NCBI GenBank assembly: GCA_033816765.1
Contig: CM066293.1
Location: 3,596,001-3,660,000, forward strand
Source: Nothopassalora personata
Lineage: Eukaryota; Ascomycota; Dothideomycetes; Mycosphaerellales; Mycosphaerellaceae
Length of the DNA stretch: 64,000 nucleotides
Direction: 5' to 3'
Under the pieces are notes generated by a model that saw only the letters and a program-made list of their open reading frames with translations, made no database searches and was not told the origin of the DNA. The translations under genes were made by a program, and so were the position numbers. Below are positions 48,368 through 60,730 of this stretch, piece after piece. Position 1 is the stretch's first letter. Each line of letters begins with the position of its first letter.

Positions 48368-49769
48368 TAAAGCCCAGTCGCAAGGCTGGACATCAGTCGA
48401 CCATTTTCCGGACACAACTATCAAGGCTTCGTGTTCCAGAAGATCCCTTTCAGTTCTTTCTGTATAGCTTTGTGAAGGAATGGCTTCTTCGCTGCCAGTA
48501 CTTCTCAGCGACTACCCGCCTTCAACCACCGATGTCCGGATCGGGCTCATTCAGGCTCTTTTGCGACAGTGGCTCTGGGAGCGTGGTTGCGCCTGTGGGC
48601 GGGACGTGGCTAACGGTGCAGTCTGCCTGGCCCGAAACCACGTGGTCGACGATCGCTACGTCGACTTGCCTGCCCATCGGAGGTGGTACGATTACCATGA
48701 AAATTGCCACTTCGTCAGCAGCGTGCGTGTGCTTCATGCCAGGGTCAGCTCGCTCCGTGGTGGCATGGCTTCGGGCCGGGTACCTCGGAGGCGTCGTCAC
48801 AGCACCTGGTCAAATCCATTTCGACCAGCCCATGGACCCCGACCTCAACCTGTACCACCGATTTGGCTCCGTATCTCACGGGTTCTTCCAACGAAGACGC
48901 CATCGAAATCGGCTTCGTGCACAAAGACGTTCACAACACACCGTCTGCTTCTGGCATGGACTGCAGGACCAGCATCGCCTCGAGTCCCGATGCCCGCGCC
49001 GTCACTGAGACCCTGTCCGCTCTCGAGATCGATCGGACCCGCCAATGCCCATCTTGGCGGTCGCCAGGTGCCGTTGGGCGGTACGAAAGCGTGCGTCAAG
49101 ATGCTGCAGGATTGCCTGGGGCGTCCATGTCGCCCTGGGCCACACAGCCTAAGGAGTGTCCGCCCGTTCGATGTCTGGGTGGGCAGTGAGCTGGCCGCCC
49201 TTCCCGGCTGGACCAGGACATCTCCAGAAGGCGCATCCAGTGGGGAGCGATCGAGAGGGTTGGGGACACGGTGCACGGCGGTGGTCGTGCAATGAGCAAC
49301 GTTGGCTATAAAAAATACGTCCGGTCGCCCCGTGGCTGGTCTTCGCGCTGTATCCTTGCGGCGCTCTCGATTGACCGGGGAGACGCCCCGTCGCCCGAGC
49401 CGCTCTGCCCACAGTCCGTAAAGAATGGCGGTGTCTCGCGCTGTATGATGGACTCATGTATGCTCTTCATTCGCTTCATCTCCTCCCGCAATCCCTTCTT
49501 GCACCTCGTGCCGTTATTTGCCCACCTCCCGTTTCTCCGCCCAACCAAGCAACGAAGTAACCAACAGTGACGTGGCACCGAGCTGATCATCATTCTTCAT
49601 CCTACAGGTTCCACTCGGTTCGCACGCACCGGGCTAGGTCGGCGTGGTATGCACTGGTCCAGCCTGCTGATAGAGTGTCGATGCCCTGCTTTGCCATAAA
49701 TCCATCTATAGTCATGGAGACTGGACTTCGCTAGGCACTTGCTTCTGCAGTACGATCGGCGAGGTTGCT
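48368..49769. other. No supported gene
   Basis: Overlapping open frames of 140-270 codons on both strands have random-looking Arg/Pro/Ser-rich products typical of GC-rich non-coding DNA. A TATA-like GCTATAAAAAATAC lies at 49308. The 15-mer GTGGGCAGTGAGCTG occurs here (49179) and near 47734, hinting at an old local duplication. Confidence 0.4.
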
Positions 49770-51113
49770 CTAAGAATGTTTGATCTCCCCGCCGGTGAAA
49801 GCCTCCACCCGCATCTTGCGTAGCGATGCCACTCGCATGATGGCTGTCAAGAATTGGTATAGCAACCAACATCCGTGCCCGATACTCACAAGAAAAGCAA
49901 TGCCCTGAGCTCGCTGAACGGACAGCGACCACGCCCGATCCAATGGCACCTGTATCCGCTTATAGCATGGCTTGAGATTTGGGGTCTGGACTACCCCCTT
50001 CAGCAGTGTAGAATGCACAGGTTCGGTATGTCCGTAGAAGAGGACTACCGGGAACGACTGCCGTGCCTAATCTTTTATCCCGATGTTACATATGTCAACT
50101 GACGTGCACGATGGTGTCGTTGGTGGCTTCATCGTGCCGTTTGTCCCCCAAAGCAAACATATCCTTTATCTGGAAGTCCAGGACGTGACCTAGGCATCCA
50201 GCACCTATCCCACGGGTCCCGAGACCCTTGGTAAGCATTACCATGGCGCCAAACTCAAGGGCCACTTCGTCCTTCGCGCCGGTCTCCACATCCAGCATAA
50301 TCCGCAAGACTGTTTCCGTCATGTCCGAGTCCGCCGTCTTGCGCGCACGATCATTCGAGTAGTATCGGTAGCAACTGGCGATGATCTTATCCAGTTCGCA
50401 ATCGTTGACGCCGGTGGCCACCTCCTTGTTCCTGCTGACCGCATCAATTGTCCAAGGTCTCGAAGATCTGGTATTGGCCTATCGAGTTGTTCCGAAAGCT
50501 TATGGAGCTCATCGCCAATTTCCCGCGCATGATCTCGTCCAGTCGCGCCAAGAACGACGGTTCGGCATGGCGATGATTCCGTTGCAATATGACAATGTGT
50601 GGGACGGGATTGAGCCATGGCCGCGCCTGCAATGCCCACGCCGGTGAGTGTCCGCCTGATGCAAACGGAGGAGCTTGGTAAAAGTTGCCACAGGCCACCA
50701 AACGTACCGCTCCGAATGGCTGCAGGCTTCTTCGTCTCTCGGTACCACGTATGTTCTGCGCAACGTGTTCGACTTTGTCCAGGAGAGAAGCCGAGACCCA
50801 CGAGATCTGGTCGATGACCCATACTTCACCATGCGCCACCGCCGCTCTGTTCCCGCTTGACTTGGCGCATCATCGTAGCGACGTCTTAATCGGTGCCGTT
50901 GATTCCTGCGAAGCAATGGATGGTCTCGCCGTCAATGCGTGTCGCTGCAGCACCGGAGAGCGCCGTTGTCGCGACGACCGACACGTCCTGTCGATATCTT
51001 TTCTTCCAGGCCCACGATCTGCCGGTGCCTGCATTGCCTAAGATGCACACGCCCTCCGTGCCGTTCATAACTAAGTCGATGGCCCATCGCTGCTTCGGTG
51101 TCAGCTCCAGGTC
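49770..51113 (-). pseudogene. PIF1-family DNA helicase relic
   Basis: Minus-strand fragments in several frames follow the PIF1 order: LTPKQRWAIDLVMNG and a Walker A reading GNAGTGRS (51040-51017; Arg in place of the catalytic Lys); TALSGAAATRIDGETIHCFAG; a Walker B reading VWVIDQISWVSASLLDKV (Gln for the catalytic Glu) with PFGAVRLVACGNFYQAPP; FASGGHSPAWALQARPWLN, VILQRNHRHAEPSFLARLDE; GAMVMLTKGLGTRGIGAGCL (near 50240); and the C-terminal VPLDRAWSLSVQRAQG with RVASLRKMRVEAFTGG. PIF1 enzymes unwind DNA 5' to 3'. Frameshifts near 50.87 and 50.45 kb and altered catalytic residues mean it is dead. Multi-copy PIF1 genes are common in fungal repeats and subtelomeres. The N-terminal limit is uncertain. 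Confidence 0.8.
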
Positions 51114-54100
51114 TTCCGCTACGGGAGTTCTTCTTTCCTCTTCTGTGGCGCGTTCGTCGGACGGTTGCACGGTGTGGATATCTCGTGCTCGGGTGGCCCA
51201 CTCATGGTCGGCCTGTACTATTGAACTGGCACCCTCACTGGACTTGCCTGTCTCTTCAACTCTCTGCCAACACCGGACAGCGGGTTTCGCGACTCCTGGG
51301 TCGGAGATATGACTGTCGGCTGGGTCGAAACGCTCGTGACGCCGTTGGCGGCTGCCGCACTCAAGCGCGGCGCTTTCGTGCAGTCCGATGCCATGCCGTT
51401 GTAGCTGTATGACTGCACCGTTGCGAAGTCCACGTCCAGCGGTGAGCCGATTGAGAAGAGCACGCCAATTGCGGTTGGTTTGACATTGCAAGGGTCCCAC
51501 GCCGGCGTGGTGCATCCACCACTGGCCGAGAGGTCTTCTGGAGATGGGGCCGATCAATATATGAACATATGCGAGTGTGTCAGCGTTGAAGAGCGTTGAA
51601 CGGACGTTGTAGGTGTGTCGAACCTCTTTCTGGGCCGTTAACGCGCCGGGCCGACCGAGGACCAGGATAGGAAGTCCCACCCCCGCGTGATAATCTCCTT
51701 CCATTCCTTTTTGTTGTAGACCTGTACAGTACTGTACTGTAGACCTCGCCTTGACTTTAGGTCCTTGCCCGTCACCCCAATTCCCGCTTGCATTCGATCA
51801 TACGACAGCTGGGTGCCACCAACAGTCCACATCACACAATTTCCTTCTATGACGCAATGCCTGCCCTATGGAAAATGGCCGTCTCGCCTGCCGTCACGGC
51901 CGCCGTTCGGGCTCAGTGCTCAACGGTGCCGTTCCCACCATTGGCTCGCGGCCTTCCTTGCACGCCTTTAATCGTGGTCGTGGAAGAGCCGTAGTGAAGC
52001 GCGACAGAGCGCCCTCGTTCTTGCCACGCAGAGAAATGACGGGCTGGATGCGGGCCTTGCATAGGCACCGGAGAGCGCGGTTGAAGGCTTCGCAGCAGCG
52101 TCGAACGCGGTAGAAATCGTCGGGAACCGCTTACCATCGTGCTCACCGATGCCGAGCGCTGCTACGAAGATCTTCCGCAAGATCTCGTCGGCCATTAGCT
52201 GGCACCGACCATTCCTGGGGTTGTTATGGGCGCGCTTGGCGGCGTCGGGTTGTGGCCGTGCGCTAGTCTGGTCGCTCGCCATCTGTCTTGCTGTGTGGGT
52301 TGGTGGCCGGGGCGTGCCGTGTCGAAGTGGAGTGTAGGGGTGGACTGCCCGGTGTTAGCTGGCCGCTGAACGAAGGTTCCACAAGATGTGGTCTCGATGT
52401 TGAGAAGGTGAGGCAAGGAATGTGGGATGAGGTTAATGAGACGACGTGCGTCCACGAGCTGTATGTGCGCCGCAGAACCCCCTATGTCCCGCCCTTTCCA
52501 TTTCTTGTACATGAGCCGCGACGTACGTGCTGGCCCGCGTGAATCTTCCTCACCAATGCCGAGCCCTTCAAAGCATCACATCAACCATGCAACTCGACTA
52601 AGAGCACTACCAGCGGCCAGACATGACTCCGTGCCCACCGATCGAGGCAAGGTCCTCATTCAGGCCGGCCCTGAGTCAGCCGAATCGGGCGCCGAAACGC
52701 ACGCCATGACGAGCCTGTCACGGTAGAAGGAGTACGAGGCACCCTGGGATCGTCACGGCATAGGGACGAGGCGCCGACAGAACTCCACTGGCGGCGCTCG
52801 GCGTCGCGATGAACGACATGGGGGAGGCCCATCGTGGTCGAATGCTGTCTAACCCGTGGGTTCTCTCCACAAAGTGCTAGGTCAGTCACTAGCTAGGGAC
52901 CATCCGGCATAATGTCTCTATCTAAGAATTCCCGGTACTTGACCGATTTGATGGCACGCTGTAGCCGACCTTCGACCCGGTTCGACACAGGACGATATCC
53001 CAGGGCCGCTCCAACTAATACTCTGTTGCCGCCTGCGCCACTTGAGCGGCCTTGAGAGCAACGTCGAGGGCAGCAGAAATGTGCCCGAGCGCCCTCGTAG
53101 CCCGTTAGGCGTATCATACGCTAGCTGTTCTCCGTCTGGTGGAGAGACAGGCGGTTGGTGCTTGCAAAACCGATTGGTACCGTTGTCGACCGCGAAACGT
53201 CCTATATGACCGCAAGGATGGACCCTCTCCACCTTGGCGATTTCGTCGTTCCAGCTACTGATCCGGGCCACTTATGGCCATGACACCTCTTAATTCTTGA
53301 GCGTCCGTAAGCGCTCGTCCCCTGGACAGTTGGGGATGGACAACGGTGAATGGTGACTGAGTTTGCCAGCAAGGACGCCTGGAGCCCGCGACAGACCGTG
53401 TGCTGTACCTGCCGAGACCTTTGTAAGACGGGAGGAGAGTGTCCGATCGTGATTGCTGATCGATCGCCTTGAACGAGGACGACTCCACGCAAAGTCGAAA
53501 GCTGCGTCAACGGCCGCTCGTGCGCGGACCGACTCGCGTCGTTACGGTCCCCTGCAAAGCCCTTCGGTGCACCGCTATGCGGGCCTTGTCGTCTATGGCT
53601 ACTAGCTTATCGACCTCACCCCGTCGCTGGTCACGACACTATCGGCTAGACGCTCGTAGCAGCTGGGCTCTCCCTTTCTACGTTAGTTCCGTAATAACTC
53701 TTCATTCGCGCAGCAAAGAGTGTCCGACCCCTCTTATCTATTCTCGTCTGTTCTTGTCTGCTCCTTGCCGAACGCCTCGCCCGTTGCTACACTCACGACG
53801 GCATACGATCAGCCGCCAGGACGTTTGGTTTGCGCTAAACGGACAGGGTCGAACTCTATACGGACTCGCTACGTGAACTTGGTGAAGAGGGAGCTGCTTC
53901 ATAGAGTGGTTGTACGCTCGCCGAGCGGGAAAGGCGGCATCCCCCGACGTGTCGTTGTGCCGAGCAGCTGTAGCCCTCCCTGAGCGCCCGCTCCCACGTC
54001 CGCTCTCTCCAGCGAAGGTCGTCGTCTTGCCACAGCCTTATTCTTACCATAATGGTTCCCAATGGCCGTCGTCTATGCTAGACGACCTGCTCGAGGCGCC

Positions 54101-55916
54101 GAGCAAGTACTAACGGTTAGCGTTTACTCGCTCTTCGCATTTCCCGCGCTATCGTGTCAGGGGGCGCAGCTCTTATGCTGGGTCCACTACCTAAAGCTCT
54201 TCCGCATGCTTACTGCTACAAGGTGCGCAACGATCCATAACACGAGTGAGATATCACTCGTGCCCCGGGGCTAACTACGGGGTTCGTGCGCCGTCAGTCG
54301 CCCTCTCCTAGTTGGAACGTGGTCTAGCGTAAGTCATGTGAACGGTGTTCCTGTGTCCTTTTCCAACATCGACCCTGTCCCGCCAACGTAGATACATCGG
54401 GAGCCTCGATCCCCTCACCCGCGCTGTCCCTCACTACCTGTGACTCCGTGGGCTTCGCCGACGACCAGCAATGCCAACGGCCTACATGACAAAGAGCTAC
54501 CAGGCAGTCGTTCCACGCGGTCTGCGGGGGTCGTAAAGAACGACCTTTTCCTCTGCCACTCGACTGCACAGGTCGAAGGTGTCGCGCCCCTAGTCATCAA
54601 TCCCGTCTATTCCACAGGAATTCCTGTCGCAGCCTGGCTGGCCTCCATCTGTTGCAACGCCAAGGGCTTGGTCGGCGCCGTCAAAGCGATCTGTGCGTCA
54701 ACAGTCCACCGATTGTCCTTGGGCACGACGACGGCCGCGGTGAATGCCGTGTCCAGGTGGATCGGTAGCGCGACCAAGGTATTATGGACGAGACCGCGCT
54801 GCACGATGCTGCGCAGATATTCCTGTACATCTCCCATGTTCGGGGGAACATGCCACAGGGACAAGGTTTGGCGGCACCACTCCTGTCACGCGTCTTAGCT
54901 TCCGTTCGTTCACGCTCGGTGACTTCGACTGTGCCGGATACTTCCAGCTTCGCATTGCTTATCACAGAGGTTGGACTCTGCAGAGGGGACGAACCCAGTG
55001 CCCAGGCCCCGTCCGAGCTCCCGCAACCGCTGTGTGTGCATTCTTCCGCCGCTATCAGGCCTGCCGCAGCGATGACTTTGGTTCTTCGACGTTCGTTTCC
55101 CGCTCCGCCTTGTTCCGAGCGCACCACTGGTGGCCGCGACTTCACTTGACGTCTCTTCTTGATATCCCGCGTGTGATCAGTGACCCCCTCGCGATGTCTA
55201 TAGACATTTCTGACCCAGTTCGCCGCGCATTCGCACCTTGCCCTCGCGCACCACACCACCATCTTCCCGTGTCCGTGTGTCCCAGGCGGCCATGTTCGGC
55301 AAGTGCGCTGTCCTGGAGTTGATGCCTCGACCGTCTGCGGCTACGATGTGTCTCGACAAACGGCAGAGTCATGGGGTTCCCGTCGCCAGTCAACTGTACC
55401 AGAGTACACCACGTCGCTCAATGAGCAATGCAGAAGGATGAATTCGGAACAGTTACATCTTGCCCCCTTCAACATCAATTGAACGCCCAGGCCCACGCAT
55501 TCCCGTCACACGATGACAACACCGTCAGCGCAGTTGCCGGTCAACGGCCAAGAAGAGCAGCGCCCGGGCACTCGAGGTCTGACGGCTTACTTCTTCTCTC
55601 GTTGGAGCCTGGCCGTGCAGTCTCTATTCTCGAGTGGTGATGCACTACACATCTACTGCTAGGGTGCTCATTGTCAACACTTCGACAAAGAGGGCCGATG
55701 GCTAGATGCATGGCGTTTCGATAGCCAGGGTGATCATCGACATAACCTAGGCCTCGCCGCATCGTCCCGGTCTCGCTGTACTGCCATATATCTCAGTCTC
55801 GTTCCTGTTACTGCCTCGGTACTGATTCGCCCTCCGCTTACCTTTTCTCGGTGCTCTGGTTGGTAGCGTTGCCATTGTCGACCGTGCGGTGATCCATCAC
55901 TTTTGCGACCAGCTGT
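51114..55916. other. No supported gene
   Basis: GC-balanced DNA with many overlapping short frames. On the minus strand VPPNMGDVQEYLRSIVQRGL (near 54850) and VHPCGHIGRFAVDNGTNRFC (near 53220) look protein-like but are isolated and unrecognised. A near-palindrome CTGTACAGTACTGTACTGTA lies at 51721-51740. Confidence 0.4.
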
Positions 55917-56539
55917 ATGAATGACCGCACTATATCACCGAGCAAAAACGAGTTGAATCGATACGACCGGAACCGCTCGGGTTGTGTCTACAGAGAGTTG
56001 CGTCCGAATTTCCTCTCCACCCTCTTCACCTACTTCGACGTCAATGAATCATCGGTCTGTGTCGATGTAAGCAGCGCAGTCGGCAATACAGTCACCCAGG
56101 GGGCTCTGGAGACTAGCTGCGAAGCGCACGTTATCGAGCGAGGGGGTCTGCCCGGCGCCCTGGCTCATTTCAAACTGGTCCAATACCATCTGCGCGCGTC
56201 CCTGTGGGCCATGCCCGCTGCCGCGCCCCGTGTACATCACGGCGATTTCCTTCATTTCCCCGTCATCGGTTTCGATGCCGTCCTGGCACGGCAGACCTCG
56301 TCATTATCAACAATCCGAAAGTTGAGCCTACTGTCAATCTGGACCTGGGTGCCAGGCTAGGAACCATTCTCAAACCTGGCGCCCGTGTTGTCGCTCTGGC
56401 ACCACTCACGACTGCTCGACTCAGAATCGATTCTCGTCGCGTCTCGATGGCCCATCACCCCGCATCACTGTGCTCGGCCGAGAAATGCATTTATCCCGCC
56501 GGTTCTGTTAGCTGGAGTCACTCAGCCGGGTCTTGCTAG
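55917..56539 (+). pseudogene. DOT1-like histone H3-K79 methyltransferase relic
   Basis: ATG at 55917. The first frame reads YRELRPNFLSTLFTYFDV, then VCVDVSSAVGNTVTQGALET (DOT1 motif I, normally DLGSGVGN; here the Gly-x-Gly is lost), EAHVIE, and LRASLWAMPAA...HHGDF. After a frameshift near 56280 the second frame reads TADLVIINNPKVEP (the VNN S-adenosylmethionine/lysine-site motif), LGTILKPGARVVALAPLTT and, at the end, GSVSWSHSAGSC, matching the SVSWG...GSYY segment at the DOT1 C terminus. DOT1 methylates H3 Lys79 on nucleosomes and affects silencing near telomeres. Loss of motif I, one frameshift and a truncated end mean no activity. A duplicated, decaying copy rather than the only DOT1 gene is likely. 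Confidence 0.75.
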
Positions 56540-58949
56540 ATATTGACCAGACTCGAAGCCTCCCCTCATCCGGTCTTGACATTTTCTCACAGTCATATGA
56601 CTTAGCATCGTGCGTTCCTCCTTGCGACCCTCAGACCTCGGGTCTCGTCGCTCGTGGTATGGCTTGCGTGAACTTTCGACCTTGCCACGCCGCGATAGAA
56701 TGGGCAACCACGGTAGCAGCGGCCCGTCGGTCCAGCGATCGTAGATAACACGGGCGTCAATCGACTCCGATTTCCTACAAGCTGCTCCCCTTCGCTCTTC
56801 CTAGTCGTTTTGGTATGCATCCATGTATCGGATTTGGGATTTCCTTACATCCCTCCATCCGCGGTTCTAATAGGATGGAGTTTTCAACGACCACCTCCGG
56901 TCCACAATCGCCTACCGGTCCCTAGCTGGATTTCATCGCCTCCTGCATCCAGTAGACACCCTGCATCCAGTAGACACCTACAGATTTAGCCACAACACGC
57001 ATCCGCTTCGGCAGCGGCTGTCCCATACTACAGCATGGGCCGGCAACACGCCCGCTATGTTAAGCTCCGGGGCGGCGCTAACATGTCGGTCTGTGTTTGA
57101 TGCACGTGCAGCTGGATGATCCCTTCTGACCCGGCCTCCTATGAGGCGCCGCCCCATTCCGATGTGCCCTTTGACGCTTTGCGTGAAGTTCCAGTGGCCA
57201 ACGTTCCGACCGCGACAAGATCGTCCGCGCCTAATCATTAGCGTTCCCTAATAGTAGTTCCGACATGCTTCGTAGTTCCTTCACGTGACGCCATTGGGCG
57301 ACCGGACTCCAGTTGTCTTTATGCTCACCTATGCGCCCCTGCATGTCGGTATAGGCCATGTATGTCGCATCTGTGGGACGCGGCTCTTTACATTTCGAGT
57401 TGCTCCTAGCGTTTGCCGATGCGGTGACTATACATTGAGGTGCCTCGTGTACGTATGGCCGTCTCGTAGGTCGTGCCATTCGTCGCTCGTTTATGGCAGA
57501 TCTGTCGTTCCTAGGGCTGTGTTCGGATGCCATCTGCCCGGTAGACAAGGCCGCATCGGTCCTCACCTAACGACGACGCTCCTCTGCATCTCCCGACCAC
57601 AGCCTAGACAAGCGACCGCGAACGACCACGCGTCCGGCTTCTCATTCCAGTGCCACGTGGGTTGCTCGGCTGCGACTGACAGGCGCTATTTCACTCTCGG
57701 AAGCTCAGTGCGAGTCGTTGGCATCAAGACTTTATCAGTTACGAAAGGGAGCCTTTCCTGTCGACAAACATTCCCAGCCCAATGTCCATGCACCCTGCAC
57801 CGCTCGTCGCTGTAGCAATGGTAGGGTGGTGCTCCAGAACGTTTGTATAGACGACCTTCGTGTTTCGATGATCGTTGGGCGGGCCAAGCACGCCACTGGC
57901 TAACAGCCATCGACAATGTGTGGCCTCTGCTCAATGGACATGAGTAAGCGTGAGTCCTCCGCGATATCAGATTGATGGCCAGGCACACTAAACTGGTCCG
58001 TGGATAGCTCGGCTCTTGGAGCGGAATCAGACCCACGATGGGGCCACTAATCAGGTGCAAATTTGCATGTCAGCGAGTGGGTGAGTAAGAAGGTGGTTGT
58101 GGTGGCTGCAGGCCGTGGAAGGTCCAGACGACGGTACATTCACGATGGCGCCGAGTTGCAGCGGCCTTCAGCAGTGATTTATCCGTGGTACGTCGTCCCC
58201 ATTGTCCCAATAGACGACCTCTCGGTCTGCGGGCGGCCTTAAGCGTGCCGCGCGGCTGCAGTCAGAGAGAGCTCGTGCAGTGTCCGCAACAACCAACCAA
58301 GCCCAAAGTTGACTATAACTATACTTGAGGATTGATCAAGGTGGAGAGTTAGTCGACTGGTTGAGGCTTGACTCAAAGGTGGTCGGTTGACAGTTGACCT
58401 ACATTTGATAATTTTAGTTACAATTCTTCAATTAAGTTGCCCTTTTTGCAGAATCGCGCCTCCGGCCGCCTAATGTAGCCGTTTTCCTCAGTTGTCAACT
58501 GCTGAACCAATAGTTGAGGCTTTTGCCAGGGTCGATTGACTGATGGAGGGGGTGCGATGCCAACTGAAGTTGCAACCTCCAACCAATTTGCTTGGTTCTT
58601 GTGGACATTAGGCCGCTCGTGCCGATTCGAGCGAACCGTGACCTTGTCTATCCACCGTGCCGTGCGAGCTCGTGCTCCGGTGGTTGACGCACACTGACTT
58701 GAAGTGAATCGGTTATAGGTCCATGCCCGTACACAAGCTGCTTATATAGCGGTCTTTCTTCCTTCGTAGACCACATACAATCAAGACACCTTGCAACACA
58801 TATCAAGTCACTCGGGCATGGGCTGGTGCTCGCGGTGTGGAACGTCGTAGGTCGCATATCTGGTCTCCTTTGCTGCCTCTGTGTGGCCTACGCCATTCGT
58901 CCATATATTCCCCGACCCGACCTGAGTCCTCATGCCGTCGGTGAGTCCA
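56540..58949. other. No supported gene; repeats and promoter-like site
   Basis: Short frames only. A 19-bp unit containing CTGCATCCAGTAGACACC is tandemly repeated at 56943-56980. An AT-richer segment (58290-58610) carries many GTTGAC/GTCAAC motifs. A promoter-like TTATATAGC (58742) is followed by a CAA-rich leader (ATACAATCAAGACACC) and a short ATG frame at 58818. Confidence 0.4.
58290..58610. repeat. TTGAC-rich AT segment, possible MITE
   Basis: GTTGAC or GTCAAC occurs at least six times in ~300 bp, including the near-perfect palindrome CAGTTGTCAACTG (58489-58501). Its outer parts, AACCAACCAAGCCC on the left and AATTTGCTTGGTT on the right, are roughly inverted. No clean target duplication was found. 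Confidence 0.3.
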
Positions 58950-60730
58950 GGAATCAATTGCCACCGGTGCTGCGGTCTACCCGACGGCGAGGCTCGCGGA
59001 TTGCGGTAATTCGCCCTGCTGTGCGGTTTCGGTGGTGCCGTTTACAAGCGAGCGGCGCACGTCGGAAGCCCCGTGGAATGAGACCATCCCTATCGGACAT
59101 GGATTTGGTGCCGTCATCGACGTGATCGAGAAGTCCGGGCTCCAACGAACCGTTTTGGCTCAAGTTGCCATCGCCAGGAGCTACATCTGGCAGCCACGCC
59201 GACCAAGAAGCAGCGTCGGCGGATGACATGTCAGTCGTCCCGGCGTACCATCTAGTGGGTTTGATCTCGTCCAGTGATGTGAATGCAAACGTACTGTAGG
59301 CAGATCGGGAGCCCCATGACATCGTGGAGTTGCCATCCGGCCACGTCCGGGGTTGCCAGTCGTACGCGTCAAGAGACAGGTCCAACGAGGTTGGCGCCGA
59401 CGGCCACGCCGTCTGGCCAATACCTTGACGTTGCACTTCCCTCTTCGCTCCATGCCGCAGGCATTTATCCGCGTGTGCCGTTTTCCTTTTCGCTGGCGAC
59501 CGTCTTCCGTCGCGAGACATTTGGCGATAGTGCACCTTCGACGTCTGCGGAGGCCGGCGCCTTTTCCTTCCTGCCATTTGCGGCCTCTCGACTGCCTTAT
59601 GTCCCTGGCGACGGCGCAACTTGCGGAACGTGGGGCTTGTCGGTGTCTTGGGGCGGTGGTCCTTCCCAATGGAAGGTCTGTGTGCCGTCTTCATGCACAG
59701 TCAGCTTGTCTGCTGCCTGTTTGTGCAAGCCACGTCCTACACTCACATGTCTCCCCTCCCTCGTACCTCCCTTCCATCTCACAAACAGTTTATGCCATAT
59801 GGCGGTCAGGCATTTTCTCTTCGACGCCCGTATCTTAGCAAGCAGAGGTGCATAGCGGGAAGCAATGCTTCCGGGCTCCATGTGGTGCCGTAGCAGCGCC
59901 GTCCAGCCATCCTTCACGTGAGTCTTGTGCACGGGAACTTGGGTCCATAATGACAGCAGTTCTGGACTCGGCCTGATGCGCAGCAGATGAAGAAGACTTG
60001 GATCTAGTGTCGGCATGCTTGATCTGGACACCCGGCTACTTGTCAAGTATGTTTGAAGCGCGCCATCTTGCGATGACATGAAAGCTTCTCGAAGGGTCCG
60101 TAATGACAGCCGACGGACCACAAGGAGGAGTTGGTCTCTCGGATAGTGTGACCGGCTCGAACGGATGCAGCGAGCGTCCGCAGGGGAACATCTTCCATTC
60201 CAGATCCTTGAGGACGTATCCCAGCCCGGCCTTGCGCAAGTCCCTTGTCATGCTTTCTAAGAAGGTTATCATGTTCTCTCCGTGGTCAACGCCCACAACC
60301 GCGGGTTCTTCTGGACTTCTGCCGGGAGGACCGGGCGATCGCGCCCCAGCGCGGTCGCCTGGTGTATTCCATGCTGTTTCCGCGCCGCCTACGTCTCCTG
60401 GAAGAGTACCCGCCGCCAGCCTTGCTCCGGAATCGAATAGACTCTGACGCATATCACTCGGTGAAGGAATCTCAAGTGATGCTGCCGTTCAAGGTGTATT
60501 CTCCACCAAATCAGGCGGCGATGCCAACGCTCTTCTCGAGGACACTCCCCTGGTGCATCCACTGTTGAGTACGAGCGACGAGGCTGCTCCCTCGTCGCGA
60601 TCGCGCCCAGGACAGGCACAGGGGCATCGCTGGCCTTGACTTTCGGGTTCCACGGATATCCGCAGCCTGCCACCCTTCAGGGCTGGTCGAAGATGATGGA
60701 GTACATCGAAGAACGGCTGTTGCTTCATGT
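58950..60730 (-). pseudogene. Unrecognised minus-strand coding relic
   Basis: Several minus-strand frames in succession give protein-like text: FFDVLHHLRPALKGGRLRIS (60.7 kb), ENMITFLESMTRDLRKAGLG and VLKDLEWKMFPCGRSLHPFE (60.28-60.16 kb), HLLRIRPSPELLSLWTQVPV (59.98 kb), IRASKRKCLTAIWHKLFVRW (59.83 kb), and FAFTSLDEIKPTRWYAG (59.28 kb). They sit in different frames, so the gene, if one, has several frameshifts or introns. I do not recognise the family. Confidence 0.35.

Noticed and set aside
48310..49295. 232- and 271-codon + strand frames
   Set aside because: Arg/Pro/Ser-rich, overlapping equally long frames in other phases, no domain; typical of GC-rich non-coding DNA.
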